From Setaria digitata (Eukaryota > Nematoda > Chromadorea > Rhabditida > Setariidae): DNA of 64,000 nucleotides. The first letter of the stretch is position 1, and every line of letters starts with the position of its first letter. Location of the stretch: contig RCAB01000122.1 of assembly GCA_003640385.1 (NCBI GenBank), forward strand, positions 62,001-126,000, read 5' to 3'. A model generated the notes under the pieces. It searched no databases. It saw only the letters and a program-made list of their open reading frames with translations, and was not told the origin of the DNA. Shown here in pieces: positions 25,313 to 39,765 of this stretch. Both the position numbers and the translations under genes were made by a program.

Positions 25313-28300
25313 TCAAGCTATATCTTTGCAAAAGCCACCGATTGCCGTTTGATAAGCTGGGCAGCGATCTTCACAGCGATCGATGTATTGGCCGTTCATG
25401 TATCGTTTCACCTGAACTTGATTCTGTGGACAAGGTGCTTTATTGAAGAAGGCTCCATAAAATCCTGAAATTCGCAAAATTTGCCCTCATTTGATCGTTC
25501 TCAGTCCCTCATTAATCTTTCATAAGGTGGTATAAAATACCTTTTTACCATTGATTTTACAAGTGAGATGTTTGTTATCTTCTGTGTAGTTTAATAAATT
25601 ATAACATTAAATCTGCGTAAACTTCCCATGTACAATATGAATCCATTGGATTTTTCTTGCAAATTTATTAAAATAGAATTTCATTAATGGTTCTTGTAAA
25701 TGAGTTATATTCCAAACCTACTTGAAATAGGATTGTTAGTGGTAAATTCCTCTTTGAATGAATAAAAATTGCTTATTGTACAGCACTGATATCCGTTACT
25801 GAGATTATTCCTAAGACAGCGATAACCATTTGGACAGAAATTTTGTTCCCCGTTATTGCAGAGTAATGGTGTTCCAGTTGCTGGAAAAAGAAGTGCTTTT
25901 CCGGAAGGACAGCCATCATCCTGTATTTCTGCAATATCTTCATTTTAATTAATATTTCGGTTTATTTTTTAGAAGTGATTTCATTAAATTTTGAAGGTGT
26001 AAGAAATCAACTAACCTAACATTGTCATTTTTTTTTTTTTTTTTCCTTTTTTTAGCATATTTTCCGCTTCTGCTTAATGGACGGNACGTTTTTTGTTTTT
26101 TTTTTTTTTTTTTTTTTTTGAGTTAGAAATTTTCGAATGTTGTCCGGTATGCGGAAATTTTATCAATATTTATCAATTATCAAGTACAAGAAAGGAGTTA
26201 AATTAGCATACCTTGTTTGATTTTTTTCAAGCAACAAAAGTAGTTTTGAGCATTTTTGGAGAAAATACATTCGTAATCAGTTGGACAAAGTTTTTCAGTA
26301 CAAGTTTGTGGTACTCCTTTTAGCGTATATGGTATACCATTATCACAAACAGCAGTAGCAATTTGTGATTGCTTCCAAGCACTTAATGATTTACTCTTGC
26401 TGATACTACCAGAGTTATTAGTGTCGGAATTACCACAGCAAATATTTCGATCAGCATCACGACTGTACTGACAACTGTAACCCTTCGGGCAATCATTTTT
26501 TAACGGCAAACAATATCGTACTTTAAAATAATCCTGAAAAACAAAAAAAAAAAGGGAAGAAAAATATTAATTGTAACTGAGAGATGAGCTAAACTTAACT
26601 ATGGTTTTTTTTTTTCAGAGATAAAATTAAATAGAGAGATCAGAGATAAAATTAAATAGAGAGAATTAAAAATCTGTTTATTAAAACTTAGAAATAAAGT
26701 TGATAGTTGATACGAGCTAATGCATTTAAAAAAGATTTAGCCCAATCCAATAATTCCCTTACCCATGCTTGAAGTTTTTCAACAAATTTCAACATTTTTT
26801 TTTTTTTATCAAAAATTTCTTCATTCGTAAGATTGTATTAATTAATTGTTTCCAGTCATCACTAGTCTCTAACTTATTACCAATATATATTTAATCTAGT
26901 ATTTTGAAGAATTCCATAGTAAGTAAAGTAACCTTGCCGGATCTCTTTTCCTGATATGGCCGCTGGCCATAAATTGGACATTTGATTGTTTTTGTTTCAT
27001 TTGCAACACATTTACCCTTCTGGAAAACAAGCCCATTGGGACATTCACAAATACCTTCCAAACATCGAGAGCCACGTAAACATTGCTTATCATCGATGCA
27101 CAAGTCACCTGGCTCAACCTGCTCCAAACATTCACCTTCTATTAGTATCTCTTCCTTTGCACACACTAAAATTTTCAATTTTTATAAATTAAGCAAAAAA
27201 AAAAATTTTCTTCTTTTTTTAAACTTCAATTCTTTTAAAGGAATGGTCAAAGAATTTGTCGCTGTTCATTTTTATTTTTATTTTTTAAATTAAATTCATT
27301 TGTTCTCTTCCAAATATTAAACTTTAAATTGGAACTATTTCTCATTAATTTTTCAAATGTTTTACGAAAAAAAAAAAACAATTATTAATTTGCTTCCTTT
27401 AAAAGGAACAAAATCTTAATTGTAATTTTATAATTTAAATAATTTGAAAAAAAAAATTGTCACTAATTTTTAATCAGTAGCTAAATTGATAAAAGTAATA
27501 TAAGCCTTGTTTGCATTGCCCTAAATCATTGATCATTCCATCTGGACATTTGCAGAATCCATCGATGCAATCTGAATCGCCCAAACATTGCCTTGAATCC
27601 TTGCATAACTTTCCAATTTCAGCTTTTTCCAGACAAGAACCATTTATAGCAATTTGTTTCATTGTACAGCCTGTAAAATTCATATGCTAATGATAAGAAA
27701 TGATCATATAAATTAAATTTTTTGCTTGAATTTAAACTTAATTTCTGCATGAAAATTGATCGAAAAGCAAGCAGTAAATTGTTAAATGAAATTTAACAAA
27801 TTTATTTATTTCCAAATTTTCATCATCAAATTTGAGTATTAATTTGTGTGATTGAAGTTAAATTATTGATGTGTTAATTTTATGCGATAAAATGTTAAAA
27901 CTACAAGGTTTCATTTTTAGCTAATTAACAATCTTCACAATTGTATTTTGCTAATTTATTTCACTGTTTTTTATGATAACTGTAACTGTCATTTTTAGCT
28001 ACTTAACAAACTTGCATACTTCTATTTGAATCAATAGTACAGCAGAAATACGATTTATTTGAAGTTTCTTGGCATGAATATCCAACCGGACAGATAGTTT
28101 GCCCAGGAATACAACTTTCCGGTTTGCCATTTTTTCCAACAAACACAACCTTCAAATATTTTTAATCTCATAAAAATATAGAATTTCACCGGAAAATTAA
28201 ATAAAATCTCTCAAATTTAGATCTTTTTTTTTCTTAACTTGCAATGGCAACATTAAATGTTACACGTATTACTTACTGTATTGCCGTAATGATAATGTAC

Positions 28301-31300
28301 TTCCAATTACGATAACTTTAATCAGAAGTAAAATACCAAAACTGTGCTATTTTTAAAATAATTTTTTTTTTTTCAAAATAAGAATAAAAAAGAAAAAAAT
28401 TCAAAATAATCCGAAATCTTTGGGAGAAGGAAAAAATAAACGCAAACCTGTTCATTTTGGCAACCATTGCTAATGCCACAGCACTGAAACTGATTATTGA
28501 TAGTGGAAAACTGGCAGAAATACCCAAGTGGGCAATTTTGCCCAATAATTGTGCAGACTTTTGGCCCATTTGTTACTGCATCTCGATATGCCACCTGATT
28601 CTTTGGACAGCCAAGTGAAGTCACTAGAAAGGAGGAAGGAATATGATGATGATAGAAATTCTTTTCATTTCCAATTTACTAATTTAATTTTTCTTTGTCC
28701 CAAAAAAAAAAAAAAAAAAATTTTTTTTCTTTCTTTCTCAGGGAATGTTATTTTCAAACGTTTCTTTTTAATTTTGTTTCTTACGAAATAAATTATGATA
28801 TCAATCGTATTTAAGTATTTTAAGTTCTTTTCATCACCAATTTGATTGGATTTTCTTATCCTGAAAAATGTTCTTCCTTCTTCCTTAAAAGATGTCAATT
28901 TTGAATGTTTTTTCTTCTTTAATAAATGCTAATTCAAATTTTTTTTTTCTCGAAACAAATCATGAAATTAATCATATTTAAGTATTTTGATGTGTAAACA
29001 TTTAAATATCCTTTGACAATGGATTATGACTATCTAATCGAATAATGTACCTATTTATCCATATCAAAGTTCACTGATAGATTTAATGGATCAGATTTCA
29101 TCTGAATATCTCGCAAAATTGCTTAAATTTGACGTACCATCACTGGAAATTATGCAGGATTATCCGCAGAAAGCCTAATTACTTAAAGATAATTAGAGAG
29201 GTTTTTTTTTTTCTTTTTTTTTCTTGAATAATAACTCACTTTCAGTGATACCTGTAGTTGTACCGCAGCACTGATAACGTCGTTTTGGTAATGACCACTG
29301 ACAAGAGTATCCATCCGGACAAGTATTTACCGTCAAATTAAACGGATCACAAGATATCACGTGATTATCTTTCACGTAAACATATTTATTCGGTGGACAA
29401 CCATCTATACAAATATTTTTGCTAATTAATTCAAAATTTATTATGTTACAATGGGTAGTATTATAGCACTATTCAATTCCGGAGATTTCTGGAACTAGAA
29501 TAATATATCTTTAATGTTAAAAGTAAAACTGACTGTTCCAAACAGGATTAGATTCGAACAAAATATTCCAAAACATAAAAATTGAAAAATTAATTATTTT
29601 AATTCTTTATTCGAAAGTTTAATCAAAAGTGCAATTTTTGGCTTTTAATTGAAAAGCAAGAAGGATCCAATTCGAATTGCATTTTATGAATTAAATTTAT
29701 TCATTTTTAAGCTTATTTTTTTCCACTTAAACATCTCAAAATACATCTTACCGGACATTGTTGCATTATCGGTTTCGCAGCAATAACCGGCCGTAACTCC
29801 GGCTTGCATGCTTTGACATGCATAATCGACCGGACAGCTATTAAATGATGCATTCAGCTCACACGTACGTGGCAGTTCACTAATCATTTCCACGTAAAAT
29901 TTGGCTTGATTTGGGCATAAGTAGTTAGATGAACAGCAGTAACTCTATAAATGAAGATATTAAAAAAAAAGGAATCATTTTTGATAAGTGATAAATGAAT
30001 GGATTTCAATAAAAATTTATTCAGTGAATAGAGCAGTATGAGAAATTAGTGTATTATAAATAAATTGCTGAACAAATTATACTGAATGCTAAAATTCATC
30101 AAGAATTTGAGTTAATAACGAATGATGATAATGATAATGATAATATAATGTATTGTATTCGCAGTAGCTAGACACCTTTGCCCATAGTTTTGAACTAGAT
30201 ATATTTATTTAATAACATCTAACTTAGTCTATGTCAGCCATCGTATAAATGAATGTTTCATCAGCAGTAACAAAAGCATTCATCTTCAAAGTTTAACTTC
30301 TAACTTAAAGAATTTCCGTGCAGAAGCCTTCTTTCTCTAATGAATATCCTTGACACAAATCTATAGAATTGATTTCAACTACACAAAACGAATGAAATCA
30401 GGAAATCTGAGTATATTTCAAGAAAATTTTCAACGAAATAACTTGAAATTTACTTCAGGACTTCCGCGCTATTACACATTTATTTCCGCTTTCTTTCTTC
30501 TCCGCCAAAGATAAAACTTGCTTAGTTTACAATTAGCCCAATTAGTTTAATTAAAATCTTTGCTTTTATATTATAAATTGACTTTGAACCGGATGAAATG
30601 ACTGCTAAGACTAATGAATAACGATTATCTAAATTAAAAAACTTGCAAATGCTTCATTTATATTATATTATATTTATTTATTACATTCCTATTACACTAA
30701 ATAAGCAGTTTTTATTTGAGCTGACTGAATTTTAAAGTTCTGATAGTGCATAAATAATAGTAGTAGAATAAGTTTAATTATACAATCTAGAGATTATGAG
30801 AATCTGAGATTACGAAGAAGTGAGAATTCTCAGAATTCTGATAGATTCGCATATTCTAAGCATTTTGTTCACCTTTATCATCACAGCGGTTAGAAAGTTA
30901 GCAGGGAATTCTAACTTAAATCTCCCAAATCAGCCAAAATTTGAGTGGTCTTCGATTAACGGCACTTTTATCGGGGGTTTTTCAAAATACCCCGGGTCAT
31001 TAGGGGGAATGCTGAAACATCTTTTGTTAGTTTTTTTTTTTTTTTTTTCAAATAGACCTGCAAAATTTTGACTAAAACTTAAATTTAGAAAAAGTCTTTT
31101 TTAGATTTCAAAAAAATTATATCAATTCAAAGATTACATAACAATAGTTTCATTAATACAATGATAATTTTTTTATAGCCAGGCACATTTTGTTTGACAT
31201 CAAAATCTAATAAAATTATCAAAATGACCTGTAAGGCTCCAGGGACATCGGATAAGCAACTGTAGCCTAGTGGACACTGGTCACTTTTGCTGTTTATTAT

Positions 31301-34300
31301 ACAGCGAATGGATAATTTCGAAGACGGATCTTTGTAAAGTGCTTTGCCTCGTGGACATACTTCTAAAATATGCATATGTTATGAATGATTATCACTCCAT
31401 GGAATTTCCGGAAAATTTTCTGATTTTAATTTCTGTCCTGAAATTATTTAACAAATAAACCGAAAACCGAACATTTAATAATCGAATATTTATTAGTAAG
31501 AAAGGTTATCTTATATTCATCCTATTCAATTGAAAAATACTAAACACTCTAGGAAGAGTTAGGGGACGATAATGAAAACTTATTCGATTTTCGCATAAAA
31601 AAGAAGTGATCATTACTTCTGGTAATTATATTTAATTGAATCTCTAATTAATCTATTAAAAATTATAATATTACTGGTAATCATACCTGTACTGATCGAT
31701 GTACAACAGAAGTGCCGATTTGTTTGAGCATGAAGACGACACAGATAATTAATTGGACATGAATTACTAGCATTTATTAAACATTCACGAACACTAATAT
31801 TGGATACATTAATATATGCTTTTTCACCTTCAGGACATACACCTGAAATTTTATGCAATTGAATTTTGATTTAAAATCTTGCTCTTTATCTCAACTAATT
31901 AATTTAATTAAGCCTCAAAGATTTATTAATACGAATAATCAATAATTCCTATTAGATTATTTTTATGAAGGAAATTTTTCATAAAGTATTTTTAAAGAGA
32001 TGCTGAAGATGAAGTTTCGTCATATTTTATTTATTTGTCACTGATTTTCAGTCTAAGAATAATCTGAGTTACGTGAAACTTATTAGTCTTTAGTCCAAGT
32101 ATAGCCAAGAATGGTTTAAGTGAAATTTGTAAAATTCTTCATTTTAAAATGTAAAATTTGAACGTAAACTCTCTTACCCATATCTGTTGCGCCACAACAA
32201 ACATTCTTGTCAAGAAGTTTATCGTAAGTACACGTAAAATTACTGGGACAACTACTGCTCACGTCAATTTTACACTCCAACGGAGTACGTGTTCTCGGAT
32301 TTAAGTATACAGTATCGCCTGAGTCACACGCTGATGAAAAGCAGAAGTTGTTACATTGTTCCAAAGTTGCAAAATTGTTCAAATTATCTCCGCAACCATT
32401 GTACGTGAATTTGGTACAAGTTTTAGTAATTGTATTGAAATAGAAACGTGACGTAGTTGACGTATTGCATAAATTGCCTTGCTGGAGCGGTAATGAACAA
32501 ATGTACGCTGTAAATTAGTCTAATTTAGCTTTAAACTTGCTTAATTCTGGATATGCACTTTTTTACTTGCATTCTATTATATATCAATTTTTTTTTAGTT
32601 TATTTTAATTAATTAAGAGTTATTTGAATAAAGCAATTAAAGGAAACACTAAACTGAACTCAAAATTGTCCCTTTAAAAGTATTTAAATTCCTTACTCCA
32701 ATGATTTTCATGACATTTTAAATATCTACTACCTTTGGCATGAAAGAAAAAAGACAATTTAAGGATGGCACCTGCAAATAAATAAGTCTTATGAGCTAGG
32801 TTCACTAATTAGATGGAGACTAAACTAAATTAAGCGAATAAGTTACTCTAACTTAACTAAATTAATGAAATCCGGAAATTAGCTCCAAATTTCAAATAAA
32901 ACAAACCACGTGTCGGACAACATCTATTCAGGATACTGTTTCCAGAAATAATTGAGGTACATTCATGAGTGGCTGGACATGTCACAGCTGATGAACAAGC
33001 AATCTGCTGGCCAAATTCATTCCGTTCCGGAATGCCACCATTCGGACAACTACTAACACTGCAGTAACTTTCACAGCTTTCATATGTTAGAAAATTATTC
33101 GAATTTCCACCACAGCCTGAAAACTTCCTAAGAAAATTATTAAATGAATAATAAATTACTTAATGAATAGTGTGACACGTACGTGAAAGATACGTGGAAA
33201 ATGAAATTTAAATAAGATAATAACTTACCACCGTACAGGAAAGTTTGACATTTTTGTTTTTGTGAATCGTAAAAATAGCGATAAGATGTGCCAACATTGC
33301 AACTGACACCTTTATTAGACGTTAACGTACACGTATAAGTCTTTGTTGGACAACAGCCCCAAACGTATCCGTCAAAATAACATTCATAGTTTAATGGACA
33401 ACCATCGGAAATAGAACAAACAATATAGTTTCCTTGATAATCTTTGTATGCATCACCTTGTGGACATTGTGGTTTGGCTGCAACTTTTTTTTTTTTTTTT
33501 TGTTGGAAGCAGTTTGAAAAGTTTCTAATAAGCAATTTGGAATTTAATTAATCGATTAGATTGAAATGCATTGCTTCAATGACATTAGTAATTTTGCTAA
33601 TTAATTAATTCAGCAATTTATTAATCGTTTGTTAATTAGTAATCGAAAAAGCAAAAGCGAAAGTAAAATTGAAATTGTCATATTGCATTACTACTGTTTA
33701 CGTATATTTTATTATTGTGCATATTATCTCTTAAGAAATAAATAAATGAACATTTCCTTCACAAAAAAAAAAAAAAAAAAATTGAGATACTGCTACAGAG
33801 GATTTATGATAGGAAGCACTTCAACTTACATTCCTTCCTCAGGTATTATTTACCTTTTTTGCGGTCAACAAATAACCTGCTTTGGAATAAATTCGATGAT
33901 AATTAGCTTTTAAGTCGTTAGAATCACTATCCGGTCTAATTTCAACATTTAAAAGTTTATGACTTCAAAAAAAAAAAAGGTATTAACTGACTAGTCATTA
34001 GCTATTAATTACACAATCTAATCTAGCAACACTAATTACTCTATTTCCTTAGTCTAAATTATTATGAAATGTTCACTTTCTTTTAAAAAAGAAAATAATT
34101 TTTTCTTTCCCATCAAAATTTTCCTTAATTAAAGAGAGAAAAAAATGAGACAAAACTTATTACGAATGGTATTTTCGCATGTATTTTGACATTCAATCAT
34201 TGTCTCGAAATTGTTATCATTCCCGTGACATCCTGAATACTGGAACATCTCACATGCACCGATCGCACCATTGTACCAGTATCGTCGGATATTCTGCTTA

Positions 34301-37300
34301 CAATTACCGATCCGTAATGGTTGCGAACAGATTGCCTCTGTAAAGATAGTGATAATTTAACATGGATTTCCAATAATTGCCATGATCATAACATGTAATG
34401 TATTAGTTTGAAATGTATTCATTTTAATTTCATTCATTCAGAAGAGATTGCTTTCCTTTTTTTTTTTTTTTTTCTAAGATTTAAATTTCGAATTAAATCC
34501 GAATAACAATTTAGTTCATTTAATTTCGTTTATTTACTTTCCTCATTTATCAAGTCATTTTTTAATTTTGCACTTTCTAAAAAACACAAAATTATGCTAA
34601 ATTTTGAGTATTCACCAATTGAATTTAATTTTTTCATGCGTAAAATATTCAATATTCAATCAGAAATTTTCTATTAAATTAATCTATTTTATTGAATTTT
34701 TAACTAATTATGCAATTTACTTTTTTTTCCCCCACTTTTTTTATTTATTTTCTCTCTCTTTCTTTTTTTTTTTTTGAATTAAAAGTTAATTAATATAAAA
34801 AAAAAAAAACAAACGAGGTCTTGGACAGCAAATATTATAATCCATTTGGCATTCATATGTGCTTGGACAGTCATTATTGCTATTACATTGTTGATTAATT
34901 TGCTTAATTTTCAGTGGCATTCCATATTTGCATTGGAATCGTTCACAGAATGTCTCACATTCAATAGATGTTTTAAAATTGTTGAAATTACCAAATGCGC
35001 CATTGTATGTAAATGCTTTACAACGATTCTGTTCCCAATCGTAGTAATAGCGAATTGATCTTTCGTAATTTAAATTAAACGTTCTGTAGTTAAAAAATTC
35101 ATATTATCTTTCTTTTTTATTACCATTATATAAATATTGTAATTAAAATGCTCAATTTTTATTTGCCTTTGTCTCTTTTTTCTTCCTTTTGATTATTTAG
35201 TATTAATTAATTTAATGATAGATTTGAAAATGATTTTGATGAATGGTTTTTTTTTTTTTTCAAACAATTGCAAAATAAAATTTAAAAATAAAAAATGCAA
35301 GATTTCTTTGTAAGACATAATTCAGTTTAATTATTCAATCAAATTTTTGCATAAAATAAAAATGAAAGTTGAATTGTACAATGTTTATAATATAATGTAA
35401 TTAATTCTGTATTTTTTGCTTGAAAGGAAAAAAAAAAAGCTTTTTAGTGACCTTCTGACCTCTTCATACTATAGCCAGGATCGAAATTAGTATGTCGAGA
35501 AGTGTCAGTCAAACGTCCACCAGCTGCACTACAAATACTTCGATCAGTTGGACAGCAAAATTGTCGCCAACCAATTGTTTTACAGTGATAATTAGATGAA
35601 CATGAAGCGGTTGTTTGACAATTACTAATTAGCTTCTCATTACTTGTTGAATATTCCGGTGAACCACGCTTGCATGCTGAAAATTTCGTAATTTTCTTTT
35701 TTTTTTTTTTTTTTTTTGTAAGAATTAAATAGAAAAAATAAATTGCTGTCGGAAAGATTAGTGCTTTTCTCCCTTTTTTTTTTCTTTTTTAAACGAGAAA
35801 TCAAAAATTTTAATTCTCAGACAACTATTCGCATAATTTTGATATAATTCTTTTATTAAAAGAAATTATGAAAAAAAAAAAAAAATAGCAATTATTTATT
35901 TAACAAATAATTAATATAGAGGATCGAATTTTGAAAGAATGGACAAGTTAAATAAGATTCTTGGAATAAATCCCAGTAAGTAATCAACGTTTAATTTTGA
36001 CGTAACTTTGATCATAGATTATCTTATCATTGAATTATCATTGATTATAAGACAACTTACTGTCTCGACAATATGACTCGCAATGTTCTCGAGTTTTAAA
36101 ATTATTTGGCGACTGTATTTCACTGTCATCCCACGGATCCCACATAAATTGCTCACACGTACCTGTTACAGAATTGAACCACCAACGTGGTCGTACGCCA
36201 GTTGATTCTGCTGCGTTTGGATTTGCTTCATGCTTTGGCTGTATGCAAGTAAATGCTGTAAACAAAAAAAAAAAAAAACTATTTTAAGCAAGTTCATAAA
36301 ATTCAAAAAAAAAAAAGTTTCAAGCCTAGTGTAAGTTTTCGAATGTTAAAATTCCTTATTAAATTAAATTATTAAAAGCTAGAATTTCTGGAATCAAAAA
36401 TTTAGGAACTGTTTCAATTTCCATGATTATGGGTTTTTTTTTTTGGAAAAGTATTAATTTAATTTTAAACAATTCCCTTCTTTCCTTCCTAAATTCCTGG
36501 AATCAAAATTTCAGAAGTTATTAAAATTTAATAAATTATTATTGTAAATACTTACCACGATTTGGACAGCAAATTCCATCAGCTTGCGGATGAATATCAT
36601 AAATGCCTTTCATTGCTAATTTAACATCATTCAATGGTACTGATACACATTCATAGATATCCGCAATGTAGATACCATTTTCCGGTTGATACGGTTCCGT
36701 AGCATAGGTACAGGCACCACCACCATTTGCTATGAATGTTTTATAATTGGTAGATGTGGAAGAACAGAATTGCAACGGATTAATATGTTCACCTGATGGG
36801 ACCTGAAGAAAAAAAAAAGAGAAAATTGGGAATGATAAAATGATAACTTATCTTTTCCTCACTTCCTCTTTCATTCTCAACTAAATCTATTTGTAATAAT
36901 TATAATAATTATGTCTATTTGTAATAATTAGTAACGGCTAACATGTAATGCTTTTTTCTTTTTTATTTAATTTTAAATAAGCAAAAAAAAAAAGTATTTT
37001 AATGCAAAATTATATAAAATATTTCTAACGAATTGTTTTCAAGACAAACATCATAATCATCCGGATCGGTCATTGCCGGATTTCGAAGTTGTGATACTGG
37101 CATTGTTAGCAAGTCATCATCGTACTCCGGAAGTGGACATTTCGGCACCGGATCACCATCTTCACCGGATAACAAAATGCAAACAATACCATCGCGAGTA
37201 CGAGCTTGTACATACGGAATTCCGTTTACATCGGATGGGCATTCACATTTATTTTCTTCACAACGTGCCCCAGGCCACGCAGCACTACACTGCTCCGAAT

Positions 37301-39765
37301 ATTGGCAGCCATTTTCACCAAGATTTTTTCCTGTAATTTTTAATATTAATCCTCTTAATTAGACTAATCATCTAATGAAGTCTTAACATTCTACTGTAAG
37401 CAATTTGTAACATTCTGAAATATCTGAAAAAAAAAACGCTATCATTTGTAACGTTTATTAATTAGTTTAGTAGTAACCTCATAAAATAAAATCATAAATT
37501 TCACAAAAAAAAAAAAAAATCATTTAATTTTTTCCGATCAAACTGGAAAAGAAATACGATAGTTATTAAATATTCTAAAAAATTGTTTCAACTAAAATAG
37601 CTTCATTTTAAACTGCAAATTCAACCAATTTATTGAAATAGCCAAATTCTAACTTTAAGTCATAATTACTTTGATTTAATTTTCAATAAAATTACTTGCA
37701 TTTAGATATAATTGTTTCTGAACCAAAGAAACTATTCATATTAAAAATCTGCAAAGAATGATTATTCAGGATTGTAGTTATATCAGTTATGTTTTAAAAA
37801 TATTTAGATTAGCTTACATAATTTTTTTTTTTTTTTAATTTTCAAAATTAGCACAAGGTTTTTCATTTTTTTTTAAATTGCAAATTATTTAAATATTTAA
37901 ATACCTTAAATATTAAGGTTGAATTTATCAGACTTACTAAGATAACAGTATCCATAAACGGCAACAAAATTATTTCGACACGAACAAGTACCGCTTGAAC
38001 AGAACATTCCCTGTAATTTAAATAAGAAAAAAAAATTATATTTTAATGCTTAAAAAAAATTTCAATTTAATATTGTTTCTACCATTAGACGAAATTTTTT
38101 CTAAATTAATTAATTTTTGGAAGGTGAAAATTAGATGTTTGCAAACATGATGAAGCTATTTTAAATGAAAGTCATGCTTATCGGAATCAAATTAAAGAAA
38201 TTGATTTGTGTGGCAATTATTCATTAAACACTTAAAATTAACCCATTTATATCGAAATTTTACTAATTATATCTGAGCACTTAAAGAAGCCATCAAAACT
38301 TTATGAATCAAAAAATGCAAGAAAGAAGAAAGATTTTAAAATTAAAATTATAATTGAATACCAATAATTAATCAATTCAACAAATTTCTAAATGTCAGCT
38401 AGTTACTTTACGCATTTTTTCTTTTCGTTTTTTAAAAACAAAAAACATTTATATGACATAGTTTTTCTATCCAATCTTACCCATTTAAGCAGTTAAAATT
38501 AAAAAAATACTTCAACAAATTTAGGATGTTTTCTTAGATTTTTGCTTGAAATCAAAAAGAAAAAAAAAAAGGAAGAATCTACAGCTGTATGAGAGGAATA
38601 TTGGACTATCTAGTCCAATAATCACTTAAGAACAATCACTTAAAAACTTCAAGAAAATCTCAAGTAGTCTCAGGAAGATACTATTAACTAGGAGGCTAAA
38701 AAAGAAAAAATAAATGGCTTAAAATTAATATATCAGGAAAAAAAATCCGGAAACTAATATTTAACACTAATAATTATCATTAGTATTTGTTCTCAGCTCA
38801 TTTTTCCACATTTCATTGAGTTATTTGAAATGGATAATTTGATTAAAGATAATTTGAATATTTTGCAAATTTGTTCACTTCTAATTTAGGTTCTAATTAA
38901 AATTTCAGAATGAGTTGCATTTTTTTTTCCTTTAAAAATTTAAACAATTTGAAAGAGACATTTAAACAATCGCTATTGAAGGCGCAATAGTCTCCAACAC
39001 GTCCTGCGCCAGCTACACCTTCACGTTTGTAACGTTGATGATCAGCCGAACACGTTCCATTCTCAAAATGTTCACCAGGTGCGCAATGTTTTACAATTAA
39101 TTCATTCTTATTTTGATCACAATATAAGTATGAATTTGTATAAATATCAATACGACTGAAATTGAAAAGTCTCTTTTAAAATTTGTGAAAAAATTAATTA
39201 AATGCAATTAGTCAATTGAATAAAATAAGTTCACAAGTGTTGGTAAAGAATTTTGAATTAAAATTTAAATTCTCTCCTTTTTTTTTTCAATTTAAACTGA
39301 TAAAAGTAAACTTACTTAATGATCATATCGCAGAATAAATGCTCATATCGCTTATCTTTGAAACATTTTTGGCCAGCACTTAATAATCTGCACTGATCAC
39401 ATTGGTTACTGATTCTGCAGATTGTACCAGAAGCCCAAGTTAAGCCTGTAGAACTAATCTAGATCAAGAATTTCTTTCTTAAGCACTTCCATGTAATGAA
39501 AGATAGAGAGAAGCTTTACAACTAACTTTTCTGAAAGCAAAACAGAGAATGCCATAACATTTATAAATTAGAAAATAAAAATAATGCAATTAAAACTTTC
39601 GACTATGAATTAATTATTCGATAAGTTAGTACATACAAGTTACAACCCAAAGAGATGATTTTTGATTGTAAAATTTACACAATTCAGAGGAAAAAGTTAG
39701 TATTAAAGCAATGAAATAATGCAACTACCTGTACAAAAAAACAGAATTCCTGCACCAATCAGCAT
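25313..39765 (-). CDS. Secreted multidomain EB / lustrin-cysteine / Kunitz protein (1545 aa)
   Basis: Twenty-four exons join in one frame: 39729-39765, 39316-39445, 38960-39155, 37938-38010, 37050-37330, 36556-36802, 36061-36255, 35460-35676, 34815-35083, 34164-34337, 33229-33477, 32910-33116, 32178-32507, 31687-31842, 31229-31362, 29752-29944, 29240-29404, 28448-28623, 28020-28149, 27506-27670, 26933-27165, 26212-26533, 25722-25928, 25313-25464. A signal peptide ([13 protein letters not shown]) opens the protein, so it is probably secreted. Then come EB-type modules (to about residue 200), and from about 322 to 870 five Kunitz units alternate with lustrin-type repeats. More lustrin repeats (about fourteen in all, spacing C..C..CP..Y.C..CC) and two EB modules (about 1187-1280) follow. 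The first two Kunitz units lack the Cys14-Cys38 pair; units three to five have all six cysteines. One intron is GC-AG. The domain mix recalls C. elegans ZC84.1, which from memory neighbours tax-4. The exon at 29240 could instead end at 29252. Confidence 0.85.
26020..26120. repeat. Poly-T rich intron segment with an ambiguous base
   Basis: Long T runs flank a single N at 26085 inside an intron of the Kunitz/lustrin gene. Sequence quality is likely low here. It does not touch an exon. Confidence 0.7.
27504..27505 (-). other. Non-canonical GC 5' splice site
   Basis: The exon ending at 27506 reads CAAACAAG and is followed by GC rather than GT. No GT occurs before the in-frame stop downstream. 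Using this GC donor gives exactly the phase needed by the next exon (27165 downward), and the joined reading continues an EB module into the next one (CKQ then VCAKEEIL). Confidence 0.7.

Noticed and set aside
25313..39765. MLT-11 orthology for the Kunitz/lustrin gene
   Set aside because: As I recall it, MLT-11 has many more Kunitz units and a thyroglobulin repeat. Here lustrin repeats dominate and only five Kunitz units are seen, so a ZC84.1-like identity fits better.
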